From contig NZ_ATTE01000001.1 in assembly GCF_000419525.1 (NCBI RefSeq), forward strand, positions 310,001 through 374,000: a stretch of 64,000 nucleotides of DNA. The letters are read 5' to 3'. This document shows, piece after piece, positions 18,415 to 28,513 of this stretch (position 1 is the first letter of the stretch; each line of letters opens with the position of its first letter). Below the pieces are notes generated by a model. That model was not told the DNA's origin. It did no database searches and worked only from the letters and a program-made list of their open reading frames with translations. A program made the translations under genes and the position numbers. This DNA comes from Leucothrix mucor DSM 2157 (GTDB lineage: Bacteria; Pseudomonadota; Gammaproteobacteria; Thiotrichales; Thiotrichaceae).

Positions 18415-18749
18415 TAGGAGAGAGTCTTTTTCATAAAATTATGGATTGCCACCAGCTAGCCTTTCGTCATTTACTCGCCCGAGTATAGCCCAAACTCTGA
18501 TTCAGCGGCACCGTTTCAACTAATAAAATTCTGATCAATTTACCATCTCAAAAACGAACGGCATCTTAGAATCGAAGAATGGCATAAATTGTATCTATCT
18601 GCTGATAGGAGGGAATTCGCAAACGGTTTATTCGCTTCATACTTATCCCATGATCAATTAGTGATGCAAGTGGGCTATTTACTCAGGCTTTCAGAGTCTG
18701 CCTGACAGCCGGATTAAATAACAACTAAGTTATGAGAGAGAACCAGATT
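18415..18749. promoter_or_regulatory. Divergent intergenic region
   Basis: About 335 bases separate the minus-strand membrane protein (and TSP3 gene) from the plus-strand OmpA/Ig-like gene. It must contain promoters for both directions. I see no convincing reading frame or strong inverted repeat, and no -35/-10 pair I would defend. Confidence 0.4.
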
Positions 18750-21317
18750 ATGACATCTAAAAATAGAAATACCTACAAGTGGGCTTGTTTGCCAATCGTT
18801 TTAAGCTCTGCGGCGGTGTTATCCACTCAGCTGATGGCAGGCGAGAATCAGGACGTGCAGTATCAGGATGCCCAGCAAGTGGGTAGTCTGAGCCATCAAT
18901 ATGTGGGTGGGCGTACCCGTGTTGGTGCCAGCATTACTGATGATGGCGATGCTAGTGCTGATATTAGTCATGTGTTCTCTGAAACTCAGAATAGTTCTAC
19001 CAGTGGTGGACTTTGGGCAGGCTTTGATCTGGAAGGCGAAGACAAGGGTGTTGATGCGGGTGGTGTTCAAATCAACCATAACTGGGTGTCACGTGATGGG
19101 CAGGGGAATGCAACTCACGTAAACAAGGCATTTGCAGCCTATGACCGTAATGTTGATGATCATGCAAAAGTAACCGTTGGTTACGGTCAGGAGCGTGAAG
19201 CGGGTTCTTGGGAAGGTCATGTCAGCAAAGGTGTTTCAGATAAGCGTTTGGTCAGCCATGACAGCAGTACTGGCAAAGCCGTGTATGAAAAAGCATTCGA
19301 CTATGGCGTTGGTGGTAGTGTAGGTAAGTTCCTGCCAGGCTCTAATACTCGGGTACGTGCTGGTTTGGATTACCAGTGGGGAACAGAGCAAGCCGATAAT
19401 GAAGATCGTGCAATGATGACCACGGTATCTGCCGGTATTGAGAAGTTCTTTGCAGGTACGCCACACAGTGTTGGTTTAGATGTATCAGCCTCTCGCAAGC
19501 AGGGCGGCGAAGAGTATGTTGATTCGGATGATACTGATACATCAGCAAGCCTGAGCTATCACTATGACTTTGGTGGTTCTAATATTTATCAGCCTGATCA
19601 GCGCTATCGCCGTGTGCGGGTTGAGATTCCGGGACAAGCAACGCCTGCAACCTATGCGAAGAAGCCTGTCTACAAGCAGCAGCCAATTTATAAGAGCCAG
19701 CCGGTTTACAAGCAGCAGCCTATCTATAAGAAGCAGCCGATTTATGTAAACAAGACGGTAACCACTGGCGGCACTCACGCTACCAAGAGTACGGTTGAGT
19801 TGGAAGGCCAGACATTCTTTAAGTATGGCAGCGCAGTATTGATTCCATCCGCTAAGCAGCGTTTGTTGCAGATTGCGGCTGAAATTCGCAAGCATGGCTA
19901 CAAAGGTAATATTCGTATTACCGGTAACAGCTGTGGTTTGGGCGATCCTCGCCGTGATCAGGAGCTGTCAGAAGAGCGTGCATCAGTGGTTCGCAATTTC
20001 ATGATTTCACAAGGCTTCAATCCAAGTCATCTGATTGCTCGTGGTCTGGGTAAGTCACATCCTAAGTACCCAACAACTGCGGATCAGGACTTCAAAAATC
20101 GCCGTGTTGATATTGAGTATGTTACTGAGCGTCAAACCAGTGCCGGATCAGCAGGTCGTACTAGCACTCAACGTGTACAGAATGGCTACCGCAATGTGAT
20201 CGCAGGTTACAAGCGTATTCAGACAGGCACTAAGAATGTGCAGGTTGGTGTACGTAATGTTCAGACTGGAACAACGGATATCATGGTATCGGCAGGCGCT
20301 CCGGGTACTCCACGTGTTATCTGGCGTACAGAAGCGATTGCGACGACACCGGCTTGGATTACTCGTGGTCTGCGTAACAACATCCAGCACAACCGTAATG
20401 TTGATACCTACCGCACCACCGCTGGCAGCACAACAACAGTTGTTGATAATGGTAATAATGGCCCGGTTGCCGTTGATGATGCTCAGAAAATCTACCAGAA
20501 CGATTCAGTAACTTTGGATGTGTTAGCGAACGATACCGATGCTGATAACAATACATTGACGATTTTGTCAGTCTCTGCAACTAGTAATGGCGGTACGGTT
20601 ACTAATTCAGGAACCAACCTTGTTTATCATGCGCCGACTGATTATGTAGGGCAGGATACCTTTACTTACACTATCACTGATGGTAGTCAGACTTCACAAG
20701 CAACAGTTACCGTTACCATCAGTGCAGTAACGACGGGTGGCAGCAATCAAGACCCGACTGCAGGCAATGACTCTGCATCGGTTAAATCTGGTAGTTCAGT
20801 GAATGTTTCGGTATTAGCTAATGATAGTGATCCGGATGGCGATAGCATCAGTGTGAGTGGCTTTAGCCAAGGGTCTAACGGAATGGTTACAGAGGCCTCT
20901 ACCGGTGTACTGATGTACACCCCTGATACTGGCTTCTCAGGTAAAGACAGCTTCACTTACACGATTGTTGATGGCAATGGCGGCAGTGCGACTGCAACAG
21001 TAACCATTGATGTTAGCGGCGGTAATAGTGATGTTTGTACCATGGTCTGTATCGGCGCAAATTCAGATGACTTCTTCGAGAGTATTCATGGCTCGATTAC
21101 GTTAGATGTATTGGAGAATGATACAGGTAAGGGTTTGAAAATTACGGCGGTTGACAACGGTAAGAGTGGAACGACTCAGATCGTAGATAACAAAATTGTC
21201 TACACGCCGGGAGAAAAATTCGATGGATCGGATATGTTCTACTACGCAATTGAAGATGAAACAGGAATGACTGATAGTGCATTGGTCATGGTTTATTCAG
21301 ATAACGTGAAGAAGTAA
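18750..21317 (+). CDS. Surface protein with internal OmpA domain and C-terminal Ig-like repeats
   Basis: The frame opens at ATG 18732, but I prefer the ATG at 18750: GAGAGAACC precedes it and the product then begins MTSKNRNTYKWACLPIVLSSAAVLS, a clear signal peptide ending LMA. The N-terminal part (about 25-285) alternates polar and hydrophobic residues as an outer-membrane beta-barrel would. A Tyr/Lys/Pro/Gln linker of short repeats (KQQPIYK type, about 300-345) follows, then an OmpA-like domain (about 350-470) with FKYGSA and GLGDPRRDQELSEERA. After a second linker come three Ig-like modules of the VLANDTD...DTFTYTI type (about 575-855). Full length is about 855. The order barrel, OmpA, then Ig-like is unusual. 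The gene is monocistronic, ending at a terminator. Confidence 0.85.
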   Translation: MTSKNRNTYKWACLPIVLSSAAVLSTQLMAGENQDVQYQDAQQVGSLSHQYVGGRTRVGASITDDGDASADISHVFSETQNSSTSGGLWAGFDLEGEDKGVDAGGVQINHNWVSRDGQGNATHVNKAFAAYDRNVDDHAKVTVGYGQEREAGSWEGHVSKGVSDKRLVSHDSSTGKAVYEKAFDYGVGGSVGKFLPGSNTRVRAGLDYQWGTEQADNEDRAMMTTVSAGIEKFFAGTPHSVGLDVSASRKQGGEEYVDSDDTDTSASLSYHYDFGGSNIYQPDQRYRRVRVEIPGQATPATYAKKPVYKQQPIYKSQPVYKQQPIYKKQPIYVNKTVTTGGTHATKSTVELEGQTFFKYGSAVLIPSAKQRLLQIAAEIRKHGYKGNIRITGNSCGLGDPRRDQELSEERASVVRNFMISQGFNPSHLIARGLGKSHPKYPTTADQDFKNRRVDIEYVTERQTSAGSAGRTSTQRVQNGYRNVIAGYKRIQTGTKNVQVGVRNVQTGTTDIMVSAGAPGTPRVIWRTEAIATTPAWITRGLRNNIQHNRNVDTYRTTAGSTTTVVDNGNNGPVAVDDAQKIYQNDSVTLDVLANDTDADNNTLTILSVSATSNGGTVTNSGTNLVYHAPTDYVGQDTFTYTITDGSQTSQATVTVTISAVTTGGSNQDPTAGNDSASVKSGSSVNVSVLANDSDPDGDSISVSGFSQGSNGMVTEASTGVLMYTPDTGFSGKDSFTYTIVDGNGGSATATVTIDVSGGNSDVCTMVCIGANSDDFFESIHGSITLDVLENDTGKGLKITAVDNGKSGTTQIVDNKIVYTPGEKFDGSDMFYYAIEDETGMTDSALVMVYSDNVKK

Positions 21318-21360
21318 TTGCATCTTCATGAATAAACTAACCGGCTAAGGATAGCCTTAA

Positions 21361-21390
21361 AAAAGCCGCGACTTGTTCGCGGCTTTTTTG
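21361..21390 (+). terminator. Rho-independent terminator
   Basis: AAAAGCCGCGA (21361-21371) pairs with TCGCGGCTTTTTT (21377-21389), a strong hairpin with T tract after the OmpA/Ig-like gene. Confidence 0.9.
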
Positions 21391-21531
21391 TGCCGGTCAT
21401 TTGAGTATTGTGATTTTTAGTCTGAGGGCCGCTTTTTAAAATATAGGTGCATGATTTGTCCCGTATTTTGCCTTATGCTATTAGCGCTTAGGTGGAAATT
21501 CAATAATGAACAATTTTAAGAGGCAGTGAGT

Positions 21532-23211
21532 ATGCGAGCAGTGAGAAGAGCGATACCAGAAGACACGACATTGATTAATAGTCCGGCTTGGCAGGCTTTG
21601 GCAGAGCACTTCGACACACTAAAATCTGTGCACATGCTGGATTTATTTGAGCAAGACCCCAAGCGCTTCGAGAACTTCTCAGCGCAGCAGGGTGAGCTAT
21701 TACTGGATTACTCCAAAAATCGCATCACTGATGAAACGCTATCCCTGTTATTTGATCTGGCTCGTCAAGCTGATTTGCCAACCATGCGTAACAAGCTATT
21801 CTCTGGTGAAAAAATCAATAACACTGAAGATCGCGCCGTATTACATACCGCATTGCGTAATCGCTCCAATACGCCAGTCAGCTGCGATGGCGAGAATGTC
21901 ATGCCAGATGTGAATGCCGAGCTGGATAAAATGCGTGTATTCAGTGAGTGGGTGCGTTCTGGTGAGTGGAAAGGCTTCACTGGCGAAGCGATTACTGACA
22001 TTGTGAATATCGGTATTGGTGGTTCTGACTTAGGTCCGAATATGGTGTGTACTGCACTTAAGCCGTATGCCTCTGATAACCTCAATGTGCATTTCGTATC
22101 CAATGTGGATGCCATGCAGATCACCCAGATTGTAAAAAAGCTACGCCCTGAAACCACCTTATTTATTGTCGCGTCAAAAACCTTTACAACTCAAGAAACG
22201 CTAACTAATGCTAAAAGCGCCCGAGCATGGTTCCTAGACCAGCCTGGTACTGATGAATCCGCTATTGCCAAGCACTTTGTCGCGGTTTCCACCAATGAAT
22301 CTGCGGTGTCTGCTTTCGGAATTGATACTGCAAATATGTTCAGCTTCTGGGATTGGGTTGGCGGTCGTTACTCACTGTGGTCTGCGGTTGGTTTGTCCAT
22401 TATTTTATATGTGGGCATGGATAACTATGAGCAGTTGTTAGCAGGTGCTCATGATATGGATAAGCACTTTGTTGAGAAGCCACTGGAAAGCAATCTACCG
22501 GTCATTCTGGCGTTGCTTGGTATTTGGTATGCCAACTTCTTTGAAGCGGAATCCCAAGTTATTCTACCGTATGACCATAACCTAGGTTTACTGCCGGCTT
22601 ACCTTGAGCAGGCGGATATGGAGAGTAATGGTAAGTCGGTCAATCGTGAAGGCAAGGCCGTCAGCTATTCAACGGGCCCGATTGTGTGGGGTGCTGAGGG
22701 CATTAATGGGCAACACGCGTTCTATCAGTTATTGCATCAAGGAACCCGAGTCATTCCCGCAGACTTTATCGCGTCGATTCAGTCTCATTCTGGTAATCAG
22801 CATCACACCGATATTCTGACCTCGAACTTTTTAGCACAAACCGAAGCGCTAATGCGTGGGCGCACACTGGAAGAAACTCGTGCCGAGCTCACTCAGGCAG
22901 GTATTACCGGTGAAGCAGCTGAGTTGCGTTTGCCGCATATGTATTTTGAAGGGAATCAACCGACTAACTCGATTGTGATGAAGCAGCTAACGCCGTTCAA
23001 TCTGGGTAGTTTGGTGGCGATGTATGAGCATAAGATATTTGTGCAGGGGGTGATCTGGGATGTGAATTCTTATGATCAGTGGGGTGTTGAGTTAGGTAAA
23101 AAGCTGGCTAAAAACATCCTGCAGGAAATTGAAAGTGGCGATGATAAGTTTGAACATGACTCATCAACGGCTGGATTGCTTAATTGGTTCCGCCAGAATC
23201 GCGAGTCATAA
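21532..23211 (+). CDS. pgi: Glucose-6-phosphate isomerase
   Basis: It interconverts glucose-6-phosphate and fructose-6-phosphate. The frame can start at GTG 21526, but ATG 21532 is preferred because AAGAGG lies 8 bases before it. The roughly 559 residues match the family. The signatures are [12 protein letters not shown] near residue 160, [15 protein letters not shown] near 212, [17 protein letters not shown] near 275, and the substrate-site segment near 355-365 ([21 protein letters not shown]). No sugar-pathway gene is adjacent; an epimerase-family gene lies at 57.4 kb. Confidence 0.97.
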   Translation: MRAVRRAIPEDTTLINSPAWQALAEHFDTLKSVHMLDLFEQDPKRFENFSAQQGELLLDYSKNRITDETLSLLFDLARQADLPTMRNKLFSGEKINNTEDRAVLHTALRNRSNTPVSCDGENVMPDVNAELDKMRVFSEWVRSGEWKGFTGEAITDIVNIGIGGSDLGPNMVCTALKPYASDNLNVHFVSNVDAMQITQIVKKLRPETTLFIVASKTFTTQETLTNAKSARAWFLDQPGTDESAIAKHFVAVSTNESAVSAFGIDTANMFSFWDWVGGRYSLWSAVGLSIILYVGMDNYEQLLAGAHDMDKHFVEKPLESNLPVILALLGIWYANFFEAESQVILPYDHNLGLLPAYLEQADMESNGKSVNREGKAVSYSTGPIVWGAEGINGQHAFYQLLHQGTRVIPADFIASIQSHSGNQHHTDILTSNFLAQTEALMRGRTLEETRAELTQAGITGEAAELRLPHMYFEGNQPTNSIVMKQLTPFNLGSLVAMYEHKIFVQGVIWDVNSYDQWGVELGKKLAKNILQEIESGDDKFEHDSSTAGLLNWFRQNRES

Positions 23212-23227
23212 GTTAAGCTGACTGGGT

Positions 23228-23263
23228 GTCTTCGGGTTAATCCTTATTTTTTAACTCGAAGAC
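23228..23263 (+). terminator. Hairpin after pgi, possible weak terminator
   Basis: GTCTTCGGGTTAA (23228-23240) pairs over 13 positions (one G-T wobble) with TTAACTCGAAGAC (23251-23263). The following TCCTGTTTA is only a poor T tract. Confidence 0.5.
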
Positions 23264-23291
23264 TCCTGTTTATCAAGCTGATGGGCTAAGC

Positions 23292-23372
23292 TGCAGTTAG
23301 TGCAGTTAGTGCAGTTAGTGCAGTTAGTGCAGTTAGTGCAGTTAGTGCAGTTAGTGCAGTTAGTGCAGTTAG
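23292..23372 (+). repeat. Minisatellite, nine perfect copies of a 9-bp unit
   Basis: TGCAGTTAG is repeated nine times without a mismatch in the space between pgi and the convergent ydjM-like gene. It lies outside any credible gene. Perfect identity suggests recent slippage, so copy number may vary between strains. Confidence 0.97.
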
Positions 23373-23409
23373 CGCATCAACTTATGCGAAATAACAGAAT
23401 GCTTCTGAG

Positions 23410-24117
23410 TTAAAACGGCAAGTTCTCTGGCAGCATTCGGTGCCAGATCAGCGAATAGGTTTCACCGGACAGCAAGGTATCCACAAAAATAACTGCACTG
23501 GGTGTTGCAAACCATATCGCTAGTGATAGCGCGATAATAAATCCACTACCGTAAGGCTGCTTGCTATCAACTACTTTTAGTGCCGTGCCAAACGAGCGTT
23601 TGATCCGACGGTTCATAAAGTCCACGCTATACAGCTCATCCAGCAGCAAATGCAGAATAAAGCCGCTAAACATAAAGAATCCCATCAACCATGACAAAAA
23701 GTCGCTCTTTTCAAAGATCTGATAGCTAATGGCCGTGGTAGCCAAACCGGATAATGCAGCGGCGGCAATTGAGTGAATGGCTCCACGGTGCTTGGTGTAA
23801 ATATTGAAAATTCGCCAGAGGCCATAACGGATGAATAAATAAATGGCCAAGCCGACCAACCAAAGCTCAACCACCGAGCGGGAGTTTTCCTCAGACACCA
23901 CCCAAAATAAGGCTGCAATAATGCCAAGTACCGAAAATATTATTCGACTGGGGTAGGAGTAGTGCAGGTCGATATCCGGCAAAATTCCACCGATAGTTCC
24001 GATCAGAATCAATACCATTGCATTGTCAGAATTCACAAAGCCGACCTGCAAACATAAGGTGCTTAACAAACCAGATACCACTGCCGCAGTGCTTATGTGC
24101 GTATTAAAGTTAGCCAT
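23410..24117 (-). CDS. YdjM-like membrane-bound metal-dependent hydrolase family
   Basis: The 235-residue product has several membrane helices and the N-terminal NFNTHISTA and GGILPDIDLHYS segments typical of the YdjM/DUF457 family, whose conserved His and Asp residues suggest a metal site. A second conserved HLLLDELYSVDF segment lies near residue 155. The biochemical activity of the family is not established; E. coli ydjM is LexA-regulated. Here the gene starts 11 bases after the RND pump stop, so it is probably the last gene of the efflux operon. I see no LexA box at its start. Confidence 0.8.
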   Translation of the reverse strand: MANFNTHISTAAVVSGLLSTLCLQVGFVNSDNAMVLILIGTIGGILPDIDLHYSYPSRIIFSVLGIIAALFWVVSEENSRSVVELWLVGLAIYLFIRYGLWRIFNIYTKHRGAIHSIAAAALSGLATTAISYQIFEKSDFLSWLMGFFMFSGFILHLLLDELYSVDFMNRRIKRSFGTALKVVDSKQPYGSGFIIALSLAIWFATPSAVIFVDTLLSGETYSLIWHRMLPENLPF

Positions 24118-24128
24118 ATAATCAGGAA

Positions 24129-27100
24129 TTATTTTTCGGATAATTGAGCAGCGAGTTTGGCTGCTTTACGTTGTTGTTTGCGAACTTTGCGTGTCATTCC
24201 GGCTAAATACAGCGTTGGAATGGTGAACAGAGTCAATAAGGCTGAGAAGCCAACACCCCAGACAATTGCTGTTGCTACTGGTCCCCACACTAAGGATTTT
24301 CCACCAATGCCGGTTGCCAGTGAAAATAGGCCGGCAATGGTCGTAAGGGTAGTGATCAGGATTGGAATCACCCGTCGTCTTGCTGAGTAAACCACAGAAT
24401 GTACTACACTCATTCCCGCATTGAAGCGGTCATTGGCGGCGGATATTAATACAATTGCCGCATTCACCGCAATGCCCGCCAAGGCGACCACTCCATATAG
24501 AGTATACAAACTGAGAGGGTTTTGTGTGACCAGCAAACCTAGTACCACACCGGTAAAAGCCAATGGCACAGTCGCCAGAATCATAAACGGCTGGAAATAG
24601 CTTTTAAACTGAGTACCTAGAATCAAATACATCAGTCCGATACCAATCAGGAAAAGTAGCCCGATTGAGTCCAGACTTTCATTGATATCATCTAGTTGAC
24701 CAGAGAAATCGAGATCAACATTAGGATACTTGCTGCGATATTGCTCCCAACCTTGTTTTAATAAATCATTGGCAGTGACTGTGTCGATTTGGCATTGATC
24801 ATAGTCTCGTTCAGTGCCATTGATGGCAGGATCAAGACGACAATCCCAGAAGTCCTCAGGCTCCGTGAGCTTGATTAGATCGGCTTCCAGCGTAATTGCT
24901 TTGCGGAAATTGTAATGGCGAATATTACCCAGTGATATTTTGCGACTGTCATCCACCAGACTGCGCAGTGGAACCGTCCCACCACTAGGCAATGGCATAC
25001 GGAAATTGAGTAGCTTGCCAATATCATCGGTTTGGGTGGTGGCAGATTTAACCCGTATTTGCAGCTTTTCACCATTGTCCTGCATTTCAGAGACAATTTC
25101 GCCATCCACTAATAGGCGAATGGTGCGGGTCACATCGCTAGGATTAACCCCCGCTCGGCGAATCGCGTCGTGATTCATTTCCAGCGTGAGTTCCATGCGC
25201 CCACGACTGGCATCATTGGTGATGTCTTTAATGCCTTTGATATTTTCTAGTACATTGCTGAGGTCAGCGCTGGCGGCTTGAATTTCAGCGTAGCCATCAC
25301 CACGCACTTTCACACTGATTGGCTTGCTGGATGGCGGGCCTGAGGCCATCGCTAAAAATGAAATATTCTTCGCGCCGACAACGCCGGTCACGTCTTTACG
25401 CATTTCTTCGATAATTTCATAAACATCGCGCGCGCCGTCGGCTTCTGGCAACAAACTCACGACAATTTGACCGTACTGATCACCATTAAGCGGCGCTGTT
25501 TCGGTCAGCATTAAGCCAGAATAAACAGCGACGGAACGGGCATCATTGGGCTGCAAATGCTTTTTGACTTGCGCTTCGACTTCGAGGGTTTTCTTTAAGG
25601 TTTCACCTAGCGGTGTGGAAGCATTCATCTCCACATTCACATAAAAAATTCTGAGCGCATCGCCAGCAAAAAAGTCAACTTTGATGAGTCCGGCAGACAG
25701 CACGCCAATGGCACTAAAAAAGCAGAATAGAATCACCGCAAAGGTCATTTTTGGCCAGCGTAGGGCACGAATTAGTGTTTTGGAATATTTCAGCTGAATC
25801 CAATGAATGGCTGATTCACGCCAGCGCTGAATGCGTAACTTTTTTTGCAGGTTAATATTAGCGCCAGTGATGTGCGAAGGCAGCATCCAGAAGGCTTCAA
25901 TCAGGCTGATAGCCAAGGCAATAGTCACTACCATTGGAATAACTTTCATGAATTTGCCGAGAATGCCGGGCAGTAACATGAGTGGTAAAAAGGCAGCAAT
26001 CGTCGTTAACACCGCAGTAGTCACCGGCAATGCAACTTCCTTCATGGATTCTACGGAGGCATCCAGCGCATTCATCCCACGTTGCAGGCGATAATAGATG
26101 GACTCCACCACCACCACGGCATCATCGACCAGCATTCCAAGCACAATCACCACACCAAGTAGCACAGTGACATTCAGAGTCTCGCCAGTGGCCGACAGCA
26201 CCCAAAAGGTAAGCGCTAAGATAAAGGGAATACCGATAGCCGTTAGCACCGCAATTTGAGTGCCAAGAAACAGCCACGCCACCAGTAGCACTAGCAATAA
26301 ACCAATTAAGGCATTGCTTTGCATGATATTAATGGCTTTTTGGGTGGGCAGGGTTTGGTCATCAACCAGTTGCAGAGCGACACCAGTGCTGGCATTGACT
26401 TCATTTTGCTCATCGACCCAGGTTCTTAAGCGGTCAATCAGGTCGAGTACATTGGTATTATCCTGCTTCATGACTAGCAACATCACGGCTGGCTTGCCGT
26501 CAATGCGAGCTTCTTCGGAGGCTTTTTTACGGGCGCGTTGCACGGTGGCCAAGCGACCTAAATTAACTTCACCCTGCGCAGAAGGGATTGGCATGGCGCT
26601 GACTTTGGATGGATCAGAGGTTTTGCCAACCATGCGCACCAGCCAGCTTTGGCGACCAACATCCATGGTGCCGGCGGCGCTATCTTGAAACCATAACTGG
26701 AGCGCATCGGATAATTGTCCCGGTAGCAAGCCATGAGCTTCCAGCGCATCAGGGTTAAAGTTAATTTGCAGTTCGGGGTCATCCAATGCGATCGTATCGA
26801 CCCGATCCACCCCAGACATTTGCTCAATACTTTGCTCTGTACTGCGTGCACTTTTGCGTAGTAGCTCATCATCAGCCAGTGTAGTGACTGCGACGATAGC
26901 GGCAGGAAACGCATTGCCCGAGGTGATTTCAATAATCTCTGATTCAATCGCTTCGCTGGGTAGCAGAGCTTGAGCGCTTTGCAACTCACGCCTTAAATCT
27001 GCCAAGCGCTTGTCATAAACCTCGGGCGCTAAATCTTCAAAGCGCACCAGAATACTGGAGGTGTTTTCGCGGCTGTTACTAGAGACAAAATTGATGTCTG

Positions 27101-27317
27101 CAATGCCATTCAGCGCATCTTCCAGCGGGTCAGTAATCCGGCTTTCCACATCTTGTGCCGAAGCACCGGGAAGAATGGTGAGAATACTAATCCAGTTAAA
27201 GTTGATAGTAGGGTCTTGCTGGCGCGGCATGCCCTGATACGACAGATAGCCAATTGCCAACACAAGAATGAACGTGAGGTTGGCCAGTACGTGGTTTTTT
27301 AAGAGTAATCTGTACAT
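24129..27317 (-). CDS. RND-family efflux transporter, inner-membrane pump
   Basis: This proton-driven pump of 1062 residues has the length and 12-helix arrangement of the AcrB/HAE1 class. The N-terminal helix (about 9-28) is followed by a porter domain, then helix 4 with GMLVDDAVVVVES near residue 400, whose paired Asp residues form the proton relay. A second porter domain (about 560-865) has two Cys (DCRLDP and YDQCQ near 830-850) likely to be a periplasmic disulfide. The adaptor gene lies immediately upstream with no gap. No TolC-type outer-membrane gene is present, so the pump probably uses one encoded elsewhere. Substrate cannot be told; the divergence from AcrB suggests the less-studied RND subgroup with short adaptors. 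Confidence 0.92.
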   Translation of the reverse strand: MYRLLLKNHVLANLTFILVLAIGYLSYQGMPRQQDPTINFNWISILTILPGASAQDVESRITDPLEDALNGIADINFVSSNSRENTSSILVRFEDLAPEVYDKRLADLRRELQSAQALLPSEAIESEIIEITSGNAFPAAIVAVTTLADDELLRKSARSTEQSIEQMSGVDRVDTIALDDPELQINFNPDALEAHGLLPGQLSDALQLWFQDSAAGTMDVGRQSWLVRMVGKTSDPSKVSAMPIPSAQGEVNLGRLATVQRARKKASEEARIDGKPAVMLLVMKQDNTNVLDLIDRLRTWVDEQNEVNASTGVALQLVDDQTLPTQKAINIMQSNALIGLLLVLLVAWLFLGTQIAVLTAIGIPFILALTFWVLSATGETLNVTVLLGVVIVLGMLVDDAVVVVESIYYRLQRGMNALDASVESMKEVALPVTTAVLTTIAAFLPLMLLPGILGKFMKVIPMVVTIALAISLIEAFWMLPSHITGANINLQKKLRIQRWRESAIHWIQLKYSKTLIRALRWPKMTFAVILFCFFSAIGVLSAGLIKVDFFAGDALRIFYVNVEMNASTPLGETLKKTLEVEAQVKKHLQPNDARSVAVYSGLMLTETAPLNGDQYGQIVVSLLPEADGARDVYEIIEEMRKDVTGVVGAKNISFLAMASGPPSSKPISVKVRGDGYAEIQAASADLSNVLENIKGIKDITNDASRGRMELTLEMNHDAIRRAGVNPSDVTRTIRLLVDGEIVSEMQDNGEKLQIRVKSATTQTDDIGKLLNFRMPLPSGGTVPLRSLVDDSRKISLGNIRHYNFRKAITLEADLIKLTEPEDFWDCRLDPAINGTERDYDQCQIDTVTANDLLKQGWEQYRSKYPNVDLDFSGQLDDINESLDSIGLLFLIGIGLMYLILGTQFKSYFQPFMILATVPLAFTGVVLGLLVTQNPLSLYTLYGVVALAGIAVNAAIVLISAANDRFNAGMSVVHSVVYSARRRVIPILITTLTTIAGLFSLATGIGGKSLVWGPVATAIVWGVGFSALLTLFTIPTLYLAGMTRKVRKQQRKAAKLAAQLSEK

Positions 27318-28391
27318 TTAATTGACGCGAATTCGCTGGCCAGTGCTTACTGAGAAACGGTTCACGATAATCACCTGACTAGTACCAGGAAGTTTAACCG
27401 CAGCCGGCTGCCCCTCTATGGCATATGGAATGGCATGAAACTTCGCTTTGCCGTCTTCTGCCAACATAATACCTAGCGCATTATCGCGACGCACCATGTA
27501 TTCAGCGGGAATTTTTTGGGTGCCATCCTTCCACTGTAAACGGCCATTCAAACCGCTGATAATAGATGAATTGGGTGTATTGGCTTCAAGCCGGATGTGC
27601 TGTGTATTACTGGCCGTATTTAACTGGTTTAGTACACTGCGAATTCTGACTCTCTGGCTAAGCTCACCACTGGTAAAAAACAAAGCATCACTAGCCTTGG
27701 CTTTAACCAGTTCGCTAGGGGATAAGTCGGCTTCGATTTCCAGTTTATCGGTTTGTAATAACTGAAATACCTGCATGCCGGGTGTGACTAACTGGCCTTG
27801 TTGTACATTGCGGGCAGTGACTTGTCCTGAAAATGGCGCGTAAATTTTGCAACGGGAAATCGATAACTCAGCCGCATCAATGCTGGTTTGTTTCAGGCGC
27901 ATATCGGCTTCGCTAGTCAATAATTGGGACTCAACCTGATCAAAACTATCACGGGAAATTACATTGCGACGTAATAACTGCTGATTACGCGTGAACTGTT
28001 TGCGAGCTAAGTCGTACTGCGTTCTGCTAAGTTTGAGAGCGGCAGCAGCTTGTTGTTTGAGATTGCTATAGTCGCGGCAATCCAGCTCTAACAGCAGTTT
28101 TCCCTTGCTGACTTGATCGCCAACTTCCGCAGATATGCTTAAGGCGCGCCCCTGAACTTCAGCGCTGATACCACTGTCATTTAAGCTAATTACTCGGGCA
28201 GGAGCGCTGTATTCTGCAGTAATTACCAGTTCAGAAAGGGCTTGCGTGGTGACGCGAAGTTGCTCGACTTCGCCTTCAATTTTACTTGTAGGGTCAGCGT
28301 TGTCTGCCGCTGAGAGCGGCATTGCTGCAGTTATTCCCCATAGCACTACTACCGTGCAAATACGTATTATCATAAATTGCCACAAACCCAA
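27318..28391 (-). CDS. RND efflux periplasmic adaptor (membrane fusion protein)
   Basis: The 357-residue protein links the RND pump to an outer-membrane channel. It has a signal segment (either from M1 or, giving a cleaner signal peptide, from Met7 at 28373: MIIRICTVVVLWGITAAMPLSAA), a lipoyl-like segment (GDQVSKGKLLLELDC near residue 95), an alpha-helical hairpin (about 108-170), a second lipoyl half (APFSGQVTARNVQQGQLVTPG near 185-205) and a beta-barrel region. There is no lipidated Cys. Its stop abuts the pump's start codon. Confidence 0.9.
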   Translation of the reverse strand: MGLWQFMIIRICTVVVLWGITAAMPLSAADNADPTSKIEGEVEQLRVTTQALSELVITAEYSAPARVISLNDSGISAEVQGRALSISAEVGDQVSKGKLLLELDCRDYSNLKQQAAAALKLSRTQYDLARKQFTRNQQLLRRNVISRDSFDQVESQLLTSEADMRLKQTSIDAAELSISRCKIYAPFSGQVTARNVQQGQLVTPGMQVFQLLQTDKLEIEADLSPSELVKAKASDALFFTSGELSQRVRIRSVLNQLNTASNTQHIRLEANTPNSSIISGLNGRLQWKDGTQKIPAEYMVRRDNALGIMLAEDGKAKFHAIPYAIEGQPAAVKLPGTSQVIIVNRFSVSTGQRIRVN

Positions 28392-28513
28392 TCTTCAGCC
28401 CGAATAATTTCCAACCTGCTCAAGCATTGGCTAAGTGGCTAAAGATGTCAATAATGTCTGATTTTCGGCAGCTTGGGCGGCTTTTAAAAATAAAATACTG
28501 ATAGATTGTAGGG

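Noticed and set aside
23292-23372. CRISPR or phase-variable coding tract
   Set aside because: The 9-bp units have no spacers, and no credible gene runs through the tract.
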